Shown here one piece after another: positions 28,760 through 37,087 of a stretch of 64,000 nt of DNA. The DNA comes from JADKAV01 sp963769435 (GTDB lineage: Bacteria; Actinomycetota; Actinomycetes; S36-B12; UBA10799): the NCBI GenBank assembly GCA_963769435.1, contig CAVYLN010000002.1, positions 1 to 64,000 on the forward strand, written 5' to 3'. A program made the translations under genes and the position numbers. The notes under the pieces are model-generated. The model was not told the DNA's origin and did no database searches. It worked only from the letters and a program-made list of their open reading frames with translations. The stretch's first letter is position 1; each line of letters begins with the position of its first letter.

Positions 28760-29697
28760 CCATGCCGTTCTATGTATCTCCCGAACAGATAATCAAGGAC
28801 AAGGCCGATTACGCCCGCAAGGGCATCGCGCGCGGACGTTCGGTCGTGGTGGCCCAGTACGACCAGGGGATCCTGTTCGTCGCCGAGAACCCGTCGCGGG
28901 CGCTGCACAAGATCAGTGAGATCTACGACCGCATCGCCTTCGCCGCCGTGGGCAAGTACAACGAGTTCGAGAATCTCCGGGTCGCAGGAGTCAGGTACGC
29001 GGACCTGCGCGGCTTCAGTTACGACCGCGCCGATGTCACCAGTCGTGGTCTCGCCAACGCCTACGCGCAGACCCTGGGAACAGTGTTCACCGAGGCCCAG
29101 AAGCCCTACGAGGTGGAGATCATCGTTGCCGAGGTCGGTCACGACGAGCAGTCGGACCAGATGTATCGACTCACGTTCGACGGCTCTGTCGGTGACGAAC
29201 ACGGCTTCGTCGCCATGGGCGGCGCGGCAGAGGCCATCTCCGCGCAGATGAAGGAGCACTGGCAGCCGGATCTGACTCTCGAGAACGTTCTGCGGATGGC
29301 CGTCGCCGCGCTTTCCGAGCACGGCGGCCAGGGCCCGCGCAGCCTGGATGAGAAGCAACTCGAAGTCGCGGTCCTCGATCGCAACCGGCCACGGCGTTGC
29401 TTCCGGCGGCTGGTCGGCCAGGAGTTGTCCACCCTGCTTGAACAGCGAGTAGGAGCGCGCGATGTCACGCAGGATCTTCGGTATCGAGACCGAATACGGC
29501 GTGACCTGCACGTTCCAGGGCCAGCGCCGGCTCTCGCCCGACGAGGTCGCCCGCTACCTCTTCCGGCGAGTGGTGAGCTGGGGTCGCAGCTCGAACGTCT
29601 TCCTGCGCAACGGCTCGCGGCTCTACCTCGACGTCGGTTCGCACCCGGAGTATGCGACGGCGGAGTGCGACGACCTGGTCCAGCTCGTCACGCATGA
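28756..29697 (+). CDS. prcA: 20S proteasome alpha subunit, tail probably frameshifted
   Basis: Forms the outer gate rings of the core particle. The N-terminal gate MTMPFYVSPEQIIKDKADYARKGI, VAENPSRALHKISEIYDRI and AAVGKYNEFENLR are classical. As written, the frame stays open to 29697, giving 313 residues and overlapping pafA by 236 bases, whereas PrcA normally has about 235-250. A TAG at 29450-29452, one frame away and beside the pafA ribosome site, is the likely true end; a single missing base after about 29400 would explain it. The 80 or so residues after VGQELSTLLEQR look like out-of-frame pafA translation. The start overlaps prcB by four bases. Confidence 0.93.
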   Translation: MTMPFYVSPEQIIKDKADYARKGIARGRSVVVAQYDQGILFVAENPSRALHKISEIYDRIAFAAVGKYNEFENLRVAGVRYADLRGFSYDRADVTSRGLANAYAQTLGTVFTEAQKPYEVEIIVAEVGHDEQSDQMYRLTFDGSVGDEHGFVAMGGAAEAISAQMKEHWQPDLTLENVLRMAVAALSEHGGQGPRSLDEKQLEVAVLDRNRPRRCFRRLVGQELSTLLEQRVGARDVTQDLRYRDRIRRDLHVPGPAPALARRGRPLPLPASGELGSQLERLPAQRLAALPRRRFAPGVCDGGVRRPGPARHA

Positions 29698-30832
29698 CAA
29701 GGCAGGCGAGCGGATCCTGGAGGGGCTGCAGGTGGACGCCGAGCAGCGGCTGGCGGGCGAGGGCATCCTCGGCGACATCTACCTGTTCAAGAACAATACG
29801 GATTCCGCGGGGAACTCCTACGGGTGCCACGAGAACTACCTTGTCGGGCGCCAGGGTGAGTTCTTCCGGTTGGCCGAGGTGCTCATCCCCTTCCTGGTCT
29901 CGAGACAGTTGATCTGCGGTGCCGGCAAGGTGCTGCAGACCCCCCGGGGGGCCACATACGCCGTCAGCCAACGGGCAGAACACGTGTGGGAATCGGTGAG
30001 CAGCGCCACGACACGCAGTCGCCCGATCATCAACACCCGCGACGAACCACACGCAGACGCCGAGCGATTCCGGCGGCTGCACGTGATCGTCGGCGACAGC
30101 AACATGAGCGAGACGACGACCCTGCTCAAGGTGGGATCCACGGACCTCGTACTGCGGGTCCTGGAAGCGGGCCTTCCCATGCGCGACCTCACTCTTGAGA
30201 ACCCGATCCGAAGCATCCGGGACATCAGTCAGGACCCGACCGGGCGCCGTCTGGTCCGCCTTGCCAGCGGTCGCACGATCAGCGGCCTGGACATGCAGCG
30301 CGAGTACCTCGGCCGGGTATCCGACTACGCGCGCAGCCATGGTCTGCTCGCGGATCCGCACTGCACTGAGTCGCGGGTCGTGGATCTGTGGACGAGGACA
30401 CTGGACGCGATCGAGGCCGACCGCATGCAGGACGTCGCCACAGAGATCGACTGGGTCATCAAACGGACCCTGATCGAGCGATACATGGCCAAGCACGGCC
30501 TCGATCTCACCGATGCCCGCATCTCGCAGCTGGATCTCGCGTACCACGACATCAGCCGCAAGCGCGGCCTGTTCCATCTGCTCTCGTCGCGGGGAATGGT
30601 CGAGCGGGTCACCAGCGACATCGAGGTGTTCGCCGCCAAGTCGACCCCGCCGCAGACGACGCGAGCGAAGTTGCGGGGTGACTTCATCAAACGGGCGCAG
30701 GAGAAGCGCCGTGACTTCACCGTGGACTGGGTGCATCTCAAACTCAACGACCAGGCACAGCGAACGGTGCTCTGCAAGGATCCGTTCAAGAGCGTCGACG
30801 AACGGGTCGAAAGGCTCATCGCCTCGATGTGA
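29462..30832 (+). CDS. pafA: Pup--protein ligase
   Basis: Glutamine-synthetase-like enzyme joining the Glu C-terminus of Pup to lysine side chains using ATP; 456 residues. It begins RRIFGIETEYGVTCTFQG, with catalytic Asp in SRLYLDVGSHPEYAT, and shows IYLFKNNTDSAGNSYGCHENYLV, RPIINTRDEPHADAERFRRL, and LDLAYHDISRKRGLF. Unlike Dop it lacks the long loop after the first strand. AGGAG is eight bases upstream of the ATG. It closes the operon pup-prcB-prcA-pafA. No pafB/pafC regulator pair follows; FKBP genes come next. Confidence 0.96.
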   Translation: MSRRIFGIETEYGVTCTFQGQRRLSPDEVARYLFRRVVSWGRSSNVFLRNGSRLYLDVGSHPEYATAECDDLVQLVTHDKAGERILEGLQVDAEQRLAGEGILGDIYLFKNNTDSAGNSYGCHENYLVGRQGEFFRLAEVLIPFLVSRQLICGAGKVLQTPRGATYAVSQRAEHVWESVSSATTRSRPIINTRDEPHADAERFRRLHVIVGDSNMSETTTLLKVGSTDLVLRVLEAGLPMRDLTLENPIRSIRDISQDPTGRRLVRLASGRTISGLDMQREYLGRVSDYARSHGLLADPHCTESRVVDLWTRTLDAIEADRMQDVATEIDWVIKRTLIERYMAKHGLDLTDARISQLDLAYHDISRKRGLFHLLSSRGMVERVTSDIEVFAAKSTPPQTTRAKLRGDFIKRAQEKRRDFTVDWVHLKLNDQAQRTVLCKDPFKSVDERVERLIASM

Positions 30833-30864
30833 CGCCGGTGCCGGGGGCAGGCTCGTCGGTTGGT

Positions 30865-30870
30865 TAGGGT
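30865..30870 (+). promoter_or_regulatory. -10 box TAGGGT, leaderless type
   Basis: TAGGGT ends seven bases before the ATG of the FKBP lipoprotein gene. Confidence 0.5.
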
Positions 30871-30877
30871 GAACGGC

Positions 30878-31396
30878 ATGCGTCGACTCCTGTTGGTTCT
30901 GCTCGTCCTGCCCGCCCTGCTGTTGGCCGGGTGTGGGTCGGACTCAGCCGATGATGCGGCTACCTCACCCTCCGCGTCGGCCGCGGAAGGATTCACCGCA
31001 GATGCCGTGACCGTGACGGGTGAGCCGGGCTCCGAGCCCACGGTCACCATCGACACCGCGGCCACCCCTCCGGATCAGTTGGTCGTCGAGGAGATCACTT
31101 CCGGTGACGGACCAGCGATTGGACCGAACTCGCTGGTGACCGTCCAGTACGTCGGCTCCTCCTGGTCGACCGGGGAGGTCTTCCAGAGTTCGTGGACCAC
31201 CGGCGCCGCGGAGTTCCCCATCAAAGGTGTGATCCCGGGTTGGCAGGAGGGACTACAGGGAGTCACGCAGGGCTCCCGGGTTCTGCTGATCATCCCTCCG
31301 GACCTGGCCTACGGCTCGAACCCTCCTCCGGGCTCTGGCATCGCCGCTGACGAAACCCTGACATTTGTAGTCGACGTGGAGAAGGTGTCCTCATGA
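30878..31396 (+). CDS. FKBP-type peptidyl-prolyl isomerase, lipoprotein
   Basis: 172-residue exported lipoprotein. The signal peptide ends in a lipobox (LLLAGC, Cys at about residue 19), followed by a Ser/Asp/Ala-rich linker and an FKBP domain (about 75-172) with VTVQYVGSSWSTGEVFQSSW, FPIKGVIPGWQEGLQGVTQGSRVLLIIPPDLAYG and ETLTFVVDVEKV. It probably assists folding of secreted proteins at the membrane surface. The stop overlaps the following FKBP gene (ATGA). The canonical Asp-Ser-S segment reads VFQSSW, so catalytic strength is uncertain. ATG 30878 is set by the box seven bases upstream. Confidence 0.92.
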   Translation: MRRLLLVLLVLPALLLAGCGSDSADDAATSPSASAAEGFTADAVTVTGEPGSEPTVTIDTAATPPDQLVVEEITSGDGPAIGPNSLVTVQYVGSSWSTGEVFQSSWTTGAAEFPIKGVIPGWQEGLQGVTQGSRVLLIIPPDLAYGSNPPPGSGIAADETLTFVVDVEKVSS

Positions 31397-31749
31397 CGGA
31401 AAAGCCCGAGATCGATTTCCAGGACGGCCCCGCGCCCACAGAACTGGTGATCACCGACCTGATCGTCGGGGACGGGGCGCAGGCTCAGCCCGGTGGCACG
31501 GTGACCGTGCACTACGTCGGGGTGGAGTACGACAGCGGGGAGCAGTTCGACGCCTCATGGGACCGGGGTGAGCCCATCGAGTTCCCTCTGCGCGGTTTGA
31601 TCCAGGGCTGGCAGGACGGAATCCCGGGGATGCGCGTCGGTGGGCGTCGGCAGTTGGTGATCCCGCCGGCACTTGCCTACGGGGAGTCCGGGGGACACCG
31701 CCTGTCCGGCAAGACCCTGATCTTCGTGATCGATCTGCTGAACGCATAG
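31393..31749 (+). CDS. FKBP-type peptidyl-prolyl cis-trans isomerase, cytosolic
   Basis: 118 residues, one FKBP domain and no signal peptide. VTVHYVGVEYDSGEQFDASWDRGEPIEF, then LIQGWQDGIPGMRVGGRRQLVIPPALAYG and TLIFVIDLLNA cover the domain, with the aromatic and Asp residues of the active site (Y, F, D, W, I, Y). It lies directly after the lipoprotein FKBP with a four-base overlap, so the pair is probably expressed together: one for the cytosol, one for the outside. Two hairpins follow the stop. Confidence 0.94.
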   Translation: MTEKPEIDFQDGPAPTELVITDLIVGDGAQAQPGGTVTVHYVGVEYDSGEQFDASWDRGEPIEFPLRGLIQGWQDGIPGMRVGGRRQLVIPPALAYGESGGHRLSGKTLIFVIDLLNA

Positions 31750-31750
31750 G

Positions 31751-31793
31751 GTCACCCGTTCAGGTGACATCGGCTACGCAGCGTAGTCGATGT
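31751..31793 (+). terminator. tandem hairpins downstream of the FKBP pair
   Basis: GTCACC (31751) pairs with GGTGAC (31763-31768). It adjoins a longer hairpin whose arms ACATCG (31767-31772) and CGATGT (31788-31793) enclose CTACGC/GCGTAG. No T-run follows, as is common in high-GC actinobacteria. Confidence 0.55.
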
Positions 31794-31875
31794 CTCTACG
31801 ACAGGACACCGCCCTCAACTTCGAGCATTCTCCTGCCGAAGGCATTAACACCGATAGCCGAGGGAGGCGAGGACG

Positions 31876-32193
31876 ATGACCACGATCAAGGCGACCTGCC
31901 CGATGTGCGGGGATGTCGATCTCACCCCCGCTCAGGTGCGTCTGACAGTCGCGGCCGCCGCGGGATGGGCGACGTACACATTCAAGTGTGTCTCCTGCCA
32001 CGACCTGATCGAGAAGGCCGCCGACGACGAGGTCGTTGCCCTGCTGTCCAGCGCCGGGGTACTGGTCGACAACGTGCCCGGCGAGGTGCTGGAGTCCCAC
32101 TTCGGTCGCCCCATCTCGTACGACGACGTGCTCGATCTTGCCCTCTGGCTTGAGAGCCACGACGTCATCGTGCCGCACCTGGTCATGCACTGA
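31876..32193 (+). CDS. hypothetical zinc-ribbon protein
   Basis: 105 residues, function not recognised. The N-terminus has CPMCGD (Cys9, Cys12) and a second pair at about 40-43 (CVSCHD), the layout of a four-cysteine zinc ribbon split by a helix. The rest is acidic and helical (EKAADDEVVALLSSAG, FGRPISYDDVLDLALWL). AGGGAGG just upstream makes ATG 31876 convincing. Between the FKBP genes and tatA and on the same strand; no partner is obvious. A C-terminal HLVMH is notable only as a possible metal site. Confidence 0.75.
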   Translation: MTTIKATCPMCGDVDLTPAQVRLTVAAAAGWATYTFKCVSCHDLIEKAADDEVVALLSSAGVLVDNVPGEVLESHFGRPISYDDVLDLALWLESHDVIVPHLVMH

Positions 32194-32241
32194 GGGTCGC
32201 GGAATATGGCGCGGGCGGTGTTCCCGGGGCCATCGACGTCG

Positions 32242-32247
32242 TAGTGT
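32242..32247 (+). promoter_or_regulatory. -10 box TAGTGT before tatA
   Basis: TAGTGT ends six bases before the tatA ATG. Confidence 0.55.
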
Positions 32248-32253
32248 GTACTT

Positions 32254-32538
32254 ATGTTTTCCAACCTCCGCGGTTCCGAGTGGCTCATTCTGATCCTCGT
32301 CATCGTGCTGCTCTTCGGCGCGCGGCGCCTGCCTGACGCAGCGCGGGGGTTGGGGAGGTCACTGCGCATCTTCAAGGCAGAGACCAAGGGTTTGACCGAT
32401 TCCCAGCCCGACGAGCAGACTCCGGCCGCAGAGCCGAAGGCCGTCGACGACGCGCCCGCCGAGCCCACACAGCCTGCCCCTCCCGCGCCCGGGCAGTCCG
32501 AGTCGCAGGCGAGCAAGCAGACTCCTACCCAGCCCTGA
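32254..32538 (+). CDS. tatA: Sec-independent protein translocase TatA
   Basis: 94 residues. One N-terminal membrane helix (WLILILVIVLLFGARRLPDAARGLGRSLRIFKAET) joined by FG to an amphipathic helix is the TatA/E fold, followed by a 50-residue Pro/Ala/Glu-rich tail ending TQP. TatA polymerises to carry folded proteins across the membrane. tatC starts three bases after its stop; no tatB is in the window, so the minimal TatA/TatC kind may apply or tatB may be elsewhere. Confidence 0.94.
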   Translation: MFSNLRGSEWLILILVIVLLFGARRLPDAARGLGRSLRIFKAETKGLTDSQPDEQTPAAEPKAVDDAPAEPTQPAPPAPGQSESQASKQTPTQP

Positions 32539-32541
32539 TCC

Positions 32542-33393
32542 ATGTCAGCGTCGGTCCAACACGCACGGGCGCAGATGCCTCTGCGGGACCATCTGCGCGA
32601 ATTACGGCGGCGACTTGTCGTCAGCCTCATCGCCATCGCGGCCGGCACCGCCGTCGGCTGGATCTGGTACGAGCCGATCTTCGACGTCATCTCCGAACCC
32701 ATCCAGGACGTCGTGGACGCGGCGGCCGCCCAGGGCCGCGATGTTCGGCTGGTCGTGTCCGGGGTCACCGATGCGTTCATGTTGCAGGTGAAGGTCGCGG
32801 TGATGGCGGGCCTCGTGCTGGCCTCCCCGGTATGGATCTATCAACTGTGGGCGTTCGTGACGCCCGGACTGCACGCCAAAGAGCGGCGCTGGGTCTATCT
32901 GTTCGTCGTCATCAGCGTTCCGCTGTTCCTGTCCGGTGTGCTCCTGGCCTACGTGCTGATGCCGAAGGGCCTCGAGGTCCTGCTGGGCTTCACCCCTCAG
33001 AACGTCGGCAACTACCTGCCCGTCGATCGATACCTGTCCTTCTTCATCAGGATGATCATCGTCTTCGGCATCGGATTCCTCACACCCTTGTTCATCGTCG
33101 GCCTGAACATGATCGGCGTCCTCAGTGGCAAGCGACTGGCCAGCGCGTGGCGATACATCATTTTCGGCGTGTTCGTCTTCGCGGCCGTCGCGACCCCCAC
33201 CGGGGACCCGATCACCATGATGATGCTGGCCGCTCCGGTGATGGTTCTTGTCGGCGGCGCGGTCGCCTTCAGCCTTCTGAACGACCGGCGCCGCCGCCGC
33301 AACGGCTCGGAACCGGACTACGAATCGTTCGACGACGACGAGGTTTCACCACTGCCGGAGTCGATCGACCCGGAGGGTTCGGATCACCGATAG
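32542..33393 (+). CDS. tatC: Sec-independent protein translocase TatC
   Basis: 283-residue six-helix membrane receptor for twin-arginine signal peptides. The family opener MPLRDHLRELRRRLVVSLIAI appears at residues 12-32, with further helices around 75-95, 105-135, 155-180, 195-215 and 230-250, and SPVWIYQLWAFVTPGL between. The conserved Glu after the third helix region (PKGLEVLLGF) is present. A hydrophilic tail of about 35 residues is rich in Asp/Glu. Its TAG stop is also the first half of the -10 box of the next gene. Confidence 0.95.
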   Translation: MSASVQHARAQMPLRDHLRELRRRLVVSLIAIAAGTAVGWIWYEPIFDVISEPIQDVVDAAAAQGRDVRLVVSGVTDAFMLQVKVAVMAGLVLASPVWIYQLWAFVTPGLHAKERRWVYLFVVISVPLFLSGVLLAYVLMPKGLEVLLGFTPQNVGNYLPVDRYLSFFIRMIIVFGIGFLTPLFIVGLNMIGVLSGKRLASAWRYIIFGVFVFAAVATPTGDPITMMMLAAPVMVLVGGAVAFSLLNDRRRRRNGSEPDYESFDDDEVSPLPESIDPEGSDHR

Positions 33394-33396
33394 CGT
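33391..33396 (+). promoter_or_regulatory. -10 box TAGCGT containing the tatC stop codon
   Basis: TAGCGT ends six bases before GTG 33403 of the lipid-kinase gene; the TAG is the stop codon of tatC. Confidence 0.5.
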
Positions 33397-33402
33397 GACC
33401 GT

Positions 33403-34296
33403 GTGCGCAGAGCAGCAGTTCTGGTGAATCCCACGTCCGGGCGGGGCCGGAGCGCCCGCAATGCTCCTGCCGCGATTGCAAGGCTGCGGGAACGGGACCT
33501 CGACGTCGTCGTGATCGAGGCCGGCAGTGCGGCCGAGAGTCTGCAGTTGGCGCGGCGGGCCGTTGCCGACGGTGTGGAGGCGCTCGTGGCATGCGGTGGG
33601 GACGGCACCGTGCACCTGGCGCTGCAGGCCGTGTACGGCACCGACACGGCGCTGGGCATCATCCCCGTGGGGACCGGCGACGACATCGCACGTGCCCTGG
33701 ACCTACCCCGCGATGACGTGAAGGCAGCGGCGGATGTGGTCGCCGACGGACTCACCCGGACCGTGGACTACGCCGTGATCGACGCCGCCGACGGCACGCA
33801 GGCGGCGTTCCTCGCCGTGATGAGCGCGGGCTTCGACTCGGACGTGACCGAACGCGCGAACACGATGAGCTGGCCCACCGGTCCTGCCCGCTACCTCCTG
33901 GCGACGTTCGCCGAGTTGCGCGTGTTCAAGCCGGCGCGGTTCACGATCACGGTGGACGGTCAGGTCACTGTCGGTGATGGGATGATGCTGGCCATCGGCA
34001 ACGGCCCGAGTTACGGCGGTGGCATGTACGTCTGTCCATCGGCCACAATCGACGACGGCATCCTGGATCTCACCTTCCTCACCAGGACCAGCAAGTTCAC
34101 TTTCCTCAGGATCTTCCCGCGAGTGTTCAAGGGCACCCACGTCGACCACCCGACGGTGCAAGTGCGCAAGGGCAGGACGATCCGTATCGAGGCAGCGGAC
34201 CAGACGGCGTATGCGGATGGGGAGAGGGTCGGGCCTCTGCCCGTGGACGTGAAAGTGGTGCCGAGGGGTTTGCGGGTCTTCGCCCCGCCCGTGTAG
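33403..34296 (+). CDS. diacylglycerol/lipid kinase family protein
   Basis: 297 residues of the DagK/YegS/sphingosine-kinase fold. The nucleotide motif VACGGDGTVHLALQAVYGTDTALGIIPVGTGDDIARAL is intact at residues 66-100, preceded by RRAAVLVNPTSGRGRS. The second domain has GNGPSYGGGMYVCPSATIDDGILD and ends QTAYADGERVGPLPV. Substrate could be diacylglycerol or a related lipid; DagK recycles diacylglycerol in membrane turnover. It sits between tatC and helY. Frame intact; GTG 33403 set by the box six bases before it. Confidence 0.9.
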   Translation: MRRAAVLVNPTSGRGRSARNAPAAIARLRERDLDVVVIEAGSAAESLQLARRAVADGVEALVACGGDGTVHLALQAVYGTDTALGIIPVGTGDDIARALDLPRDDVKAAADVVADGLTRTVDYAVIDAADGTQAAFLAVMSAGFDSDVTERANTMSWPTGPARYLLATFAELRVFKPARFTITVDGQVTVGDGMMLAIGNGPSYGGGMYVCPSATIDDGILDLTFLTRTSKFTFLRIFPRVFKGTHVDHPTVQVRKGRTIRIEAADQTAYADGERVGPLPVDVKVVPRGLRVFAPPV

Positions 34297-34300
34297 CCCG

Positions 34301-34306
34301 TAGTCT
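34301..34306 (+). promoter_or_regulatory. -10 box TAGTCT before helY
   Basis: TAGTCT ends six bases before the helY ATG and lies five bases after the stop of the lipid-kinase gene. Confidence 0.55.
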
Positions 34307-34312
34307 GCAGAT

Positions 34313-37042
34313 ATGTCAACGCCCGCGCAGCGATACTCGGCTGCCCGTCGACGCTCCCGCGACAGTCAGCACCTCTCCGCGTTCATGCAACGCTACGATT
34401 TCGCGCTCGATGCGTTCCAGATCGAGGCGTGCCAGGCTCTTGATGCCGGCCGCGATGTTCTCGTCGCGGCACCGACCGGCAGTGGCAAGACGGTCGTGGG
34501 TGAGTTCGCCATTCATCTTGCCGCCGCAACCGGTCGCAAGGCCTTCTACACGACTCCGATCAAGGCGCTGTCGAACCAGAAGTATCGGGATCTCTGCGCG
34601 GAGTACGGGGAGCAGAACGTGGGGCTGCTGACCGGTGACGTGTCGATCAACGGCCACGCCTCGACCGTCGTGATGACCACCGAGGTGCTGCGCAACATGG
34701 TGTACGAGTCGTCGCCGGACCTGGCCGGCCTCGGGTACGTCGTCCTCGATGAGGTGCACTACCTGGCCGACCGTGAGCGTGGGGCGGTTTGGGAGGAGTT
34801 GATCATCCAACTCCCGGAGTCGGTTGCGATCGCCGCTCTGTCGGCGACCGTAAGCAACGTGGAGGAGTTCGGGGCCTGGATGGCCACCGTTCGCGGTGAC
34901 ACGCAGATCGTGCTGGAGGAGCACAGGCCGGTCCCGTTGTGGCAGCACGTCATGGCCAACGCGAAACTCTACGACCTGTTCAGTGATGCCGAGCGGCAAC
35001 AGGTGAACCCGGAACTGCAACGCCTCACTGCGCAGGGTCCCCGAGACTCGCGCGGCAACCGGGGACAGTGGCGGGATCGGCCGCCGAAGAACGGCCGCCG
35101 CTCGCGTGCGGCACGAACCCCGTCACGGGTCGAGGTCGTGGAGCGACTGGAGGCCGCCGATCTTCTGCCCGCCATCTACTTCATCTTCTCCCGTGCGGGC
35201 ACCCAGGACGCGGTCAGCCTGCTGGCGAACAGCGGCATCCGCCTGACCTCGCCCGAAGAACGGCAGTACATAGCGCGGGTGGTGGAGGACCGTTGTTCGG
35301 TGATTCCGGAGGCCGACCTGCTGGCTGTGGGTTTCAGCGAGTTCAGCGATTCCCTGCAGCGAGGGATCGCAGCGCACCACGCGGGCATGCTGCCCATCTT
35401 CAAGGAAGTCGTCGAGGAGTTGTTCCAGGCCGGTGTTCTGAAGGTCGTCTTCGCGACGGAGACGCTCGCCTTGGGCATCAACATGCCGGCACGGACGGTC
35501 GTGCTGGAGCGCCTGGTCAAGTGGAACGGTCAGACACACGCGGACATCACGCCGGGGGAGTACACCCAGCTCACAGGCCGGGCGGGGCGCCGCGGGATCG
35601 ACGTCGAGGGCCATGCGGTGGTGCTGTTCGGGCCCAGTGTCCAGCCGACCCATTTGGCCGGCCTCGCCTCGACGCGCACCTACCCGCTTCGCTCCTCGTT
35701 CCGGCCGACCTACAACATGGCGGTGAATCTGGTCAGGAGGGTGGGAAGGCGGATCGCCCGCGAGATCCTGGAGACCTCTTTCGCCCAGTATCAGAGTGAC
35801 CAGTCGGTGGTGGGCCTGGCGTCCACGATCAAGCGCAACGAGGCGGTCATCGCGGGATACGAGGAGTCGATGCACTGCCACCTCGGTGACTTCGGCGAGT
35901 ACGCGGCCATACGTCAAGAACTCTCGGCTCTGGAGAAGACGAGTTCCAGGGAGTCGGCCCGGCTGACCAGGTCGCACGCCGCGCAGTCATTGGAGAAGCT
36001 GGTCCCCGGTGATGTGATCTCGATACCCACCGGACGACGTGCCGGGCTGGCGGTCGTGGTGGAGACCGGACTGGACGAGCAAGGCGATCCCCGGCCGCAG
36101 GTGTTGACGGTCGATCGCCAGGTGCGACGGCTGAACGTCGCTGACTTCACGGCACCGGCGGTGGTCGTGGACCGCATCCGCATCCCGAACGACTTCCACC
36201 CCCGCAGCGCCAACGCCCGCAAGCAACTGTCCGGCCGGCTACGCGAGTTGAGCGGCAGACACACTCACGTGCGCCCGCCGCGGGTTCGCGACAGCGGTAA
36301 CGACGTGCAGATCCAACGACTGCGGGCACGCCTGCGCAAGCATCCGTGCCACGGCTGCAACGACCGCGAACTGCACGCCCGGTGGGCCGAGCGCGCCGCC
36401 AAGTTGCAGCGCGAGAACGACAACCTGTCGCGGAGGGTGGAGGGCAGGACCAACACCATCGCTCGCCAGTTCGATCAGATCTGCGCGGTGTTGGTGGAAC
36501 TCGGCTACCTCGACGCTGAAGGGGACGAGTTGGTCGTGACTCCAGCCGGGGAGATGCTCGGACGGCTCTACACCGATCGTTCCCTGGTGATCGCCCAGTG
36601 CTTGCGAAACGGTCTGTGGTCGCAGTTGTCGCCCCCGGAGTTGGCCTCCTGCGCAGCCGCCCTGGTGTTCCAGTCACGTACCGACGAGGAGCAGATGCCG
36701 CGGCTACCCCGCGGTTCCGTGCGTGACGTACTTGCCGAGCAGGTGCATCTGTGGGCGTCCATCGAGGCACTGGAGACCGAGTTCAAGGTGAAGCCCACTC
36801 CGGAACCTGACATGGGTTTCTGCTGGGCGGCGTACGCCTGGGCCAACGGTCAGGATCTGGGTTCCGTGCTGAACGGAAGCGATCTGCCCGCCGGGGACTT
36901 CGTGCGCTGGTGCAAGCAGGTCATCGACACCCTCGGACAGGTGGCCAGCGCTGCGTCCGCGGACGATCCGGTCCGCGAGACCGCACGTTCGGCAGCCGAC
37001 CTGCTGCGACGCGGCGTGGTCGACTACTCCTCGGAGATCTAG
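34313..37042 (+). CDS. helY: DEAD/DEAH-box RNA helicase, HelY/Ski2-like
   Basis: 909 residues of the Ski2/Mtr4-like group conserved in actinobacteria. Motif I APTGSGKT at about 54, motif II DEVHYLADRERG near 146, SAT motif in LSATVSN, motif VI region QLTGRAGRRGIDVEGH near 420; an rRNA-processing-related arch and a C-terminal helical domain (to 909) follow. CHGCNDRELHARW is a Cys-containing segment in the arch that is shared with relatives. Such helicases unwind structured RNA; the bacterial role is not settled. The locus mpa-tat-helY follows the usual actinobacterial order. Convergent with the exonuclease. Confidence 0.93.
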   Translation: MSTPAQRYSAARRRSRDSQHLSAFMQRYDFALDAFQIEACQALDAGRDVLVAAPTGSGKTVVGEFAIHLAAATGRKAFYTTPIKALSNQKYRDLCAEYGEQNVGLLTGDVSINGHASTVVMTTEVLRNMVYESSPDLAGLGYVVLDEVHYLADRERGAVWEELIIQLPESVAIAALSATVSNVEEFGAWMATVRGDTQIVLEEHRPVPLWQHVMANAKLYDLFSDAERQQVNPELQRLTAQGPRDSRGNRGQWRDRPPKNGRRSRAARTPSRVEVVERLEAADLLPAIYFIFSRAGTQDAVSLLANSGIRLTSPEERQYIARVVEDRCSVIPEADLLAVGFSEFSDSLQRGIAAHHAGMLPIFKEVVEELFQAGVLKVVFATETLALGINMPARTVVLERLVKWNGQTHADITPGEYTQLTGRAGRRGIDVEGHAVVLFGPSVQPTHLAGLASTRTYPLRSSFRPTYNMAVNLVRRVGRRIAREILETSFAQYQSDQSVVGLASTIKRNEAVIAGYEESMHCHLGDFGEYAAIRQELSALEKTSSRESARLTRSHAAQSLEKLVPGDVISIPTGRRAGLAVVVETGLDEQGDPRPQVLTVDRQVRRLNVADFTAPAVVVDRIRIPNDFHPRSANARKQLSGRLRELSGRHTHVRPPRVRDSGNDVQIQRLRARLRKHPCHGCNDRELHARWAERAAKLQRENDNLSRRVEGRTNTIARQFDQICAVLVELGYLDAEGDELVVTPAGEMLGRLYTDRSLVIAQCLRNGLWSQLSPPELASCAAALVFQSRTDEEQMPRLPRGSVRDVLAEQVHLWASIEALETEFKVKPTPEPDMGFCWAAYAWANGQDLGSVLNGSDLPAGDFVRWCKQVIDTLGQVASAASADDPVRETARSAADLLRRGVVDYSSEI

Positions 37043-37087
37043 GTTCCCAGTCGCGGCAGGTTCCTCGTCAGTGACCGTGCGCCTGCG

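Noticed and set aside
29465..30736. 423-codon frame antisense to pafA
   Set aside because: Same explanation: codon-bias shadow of pafA.
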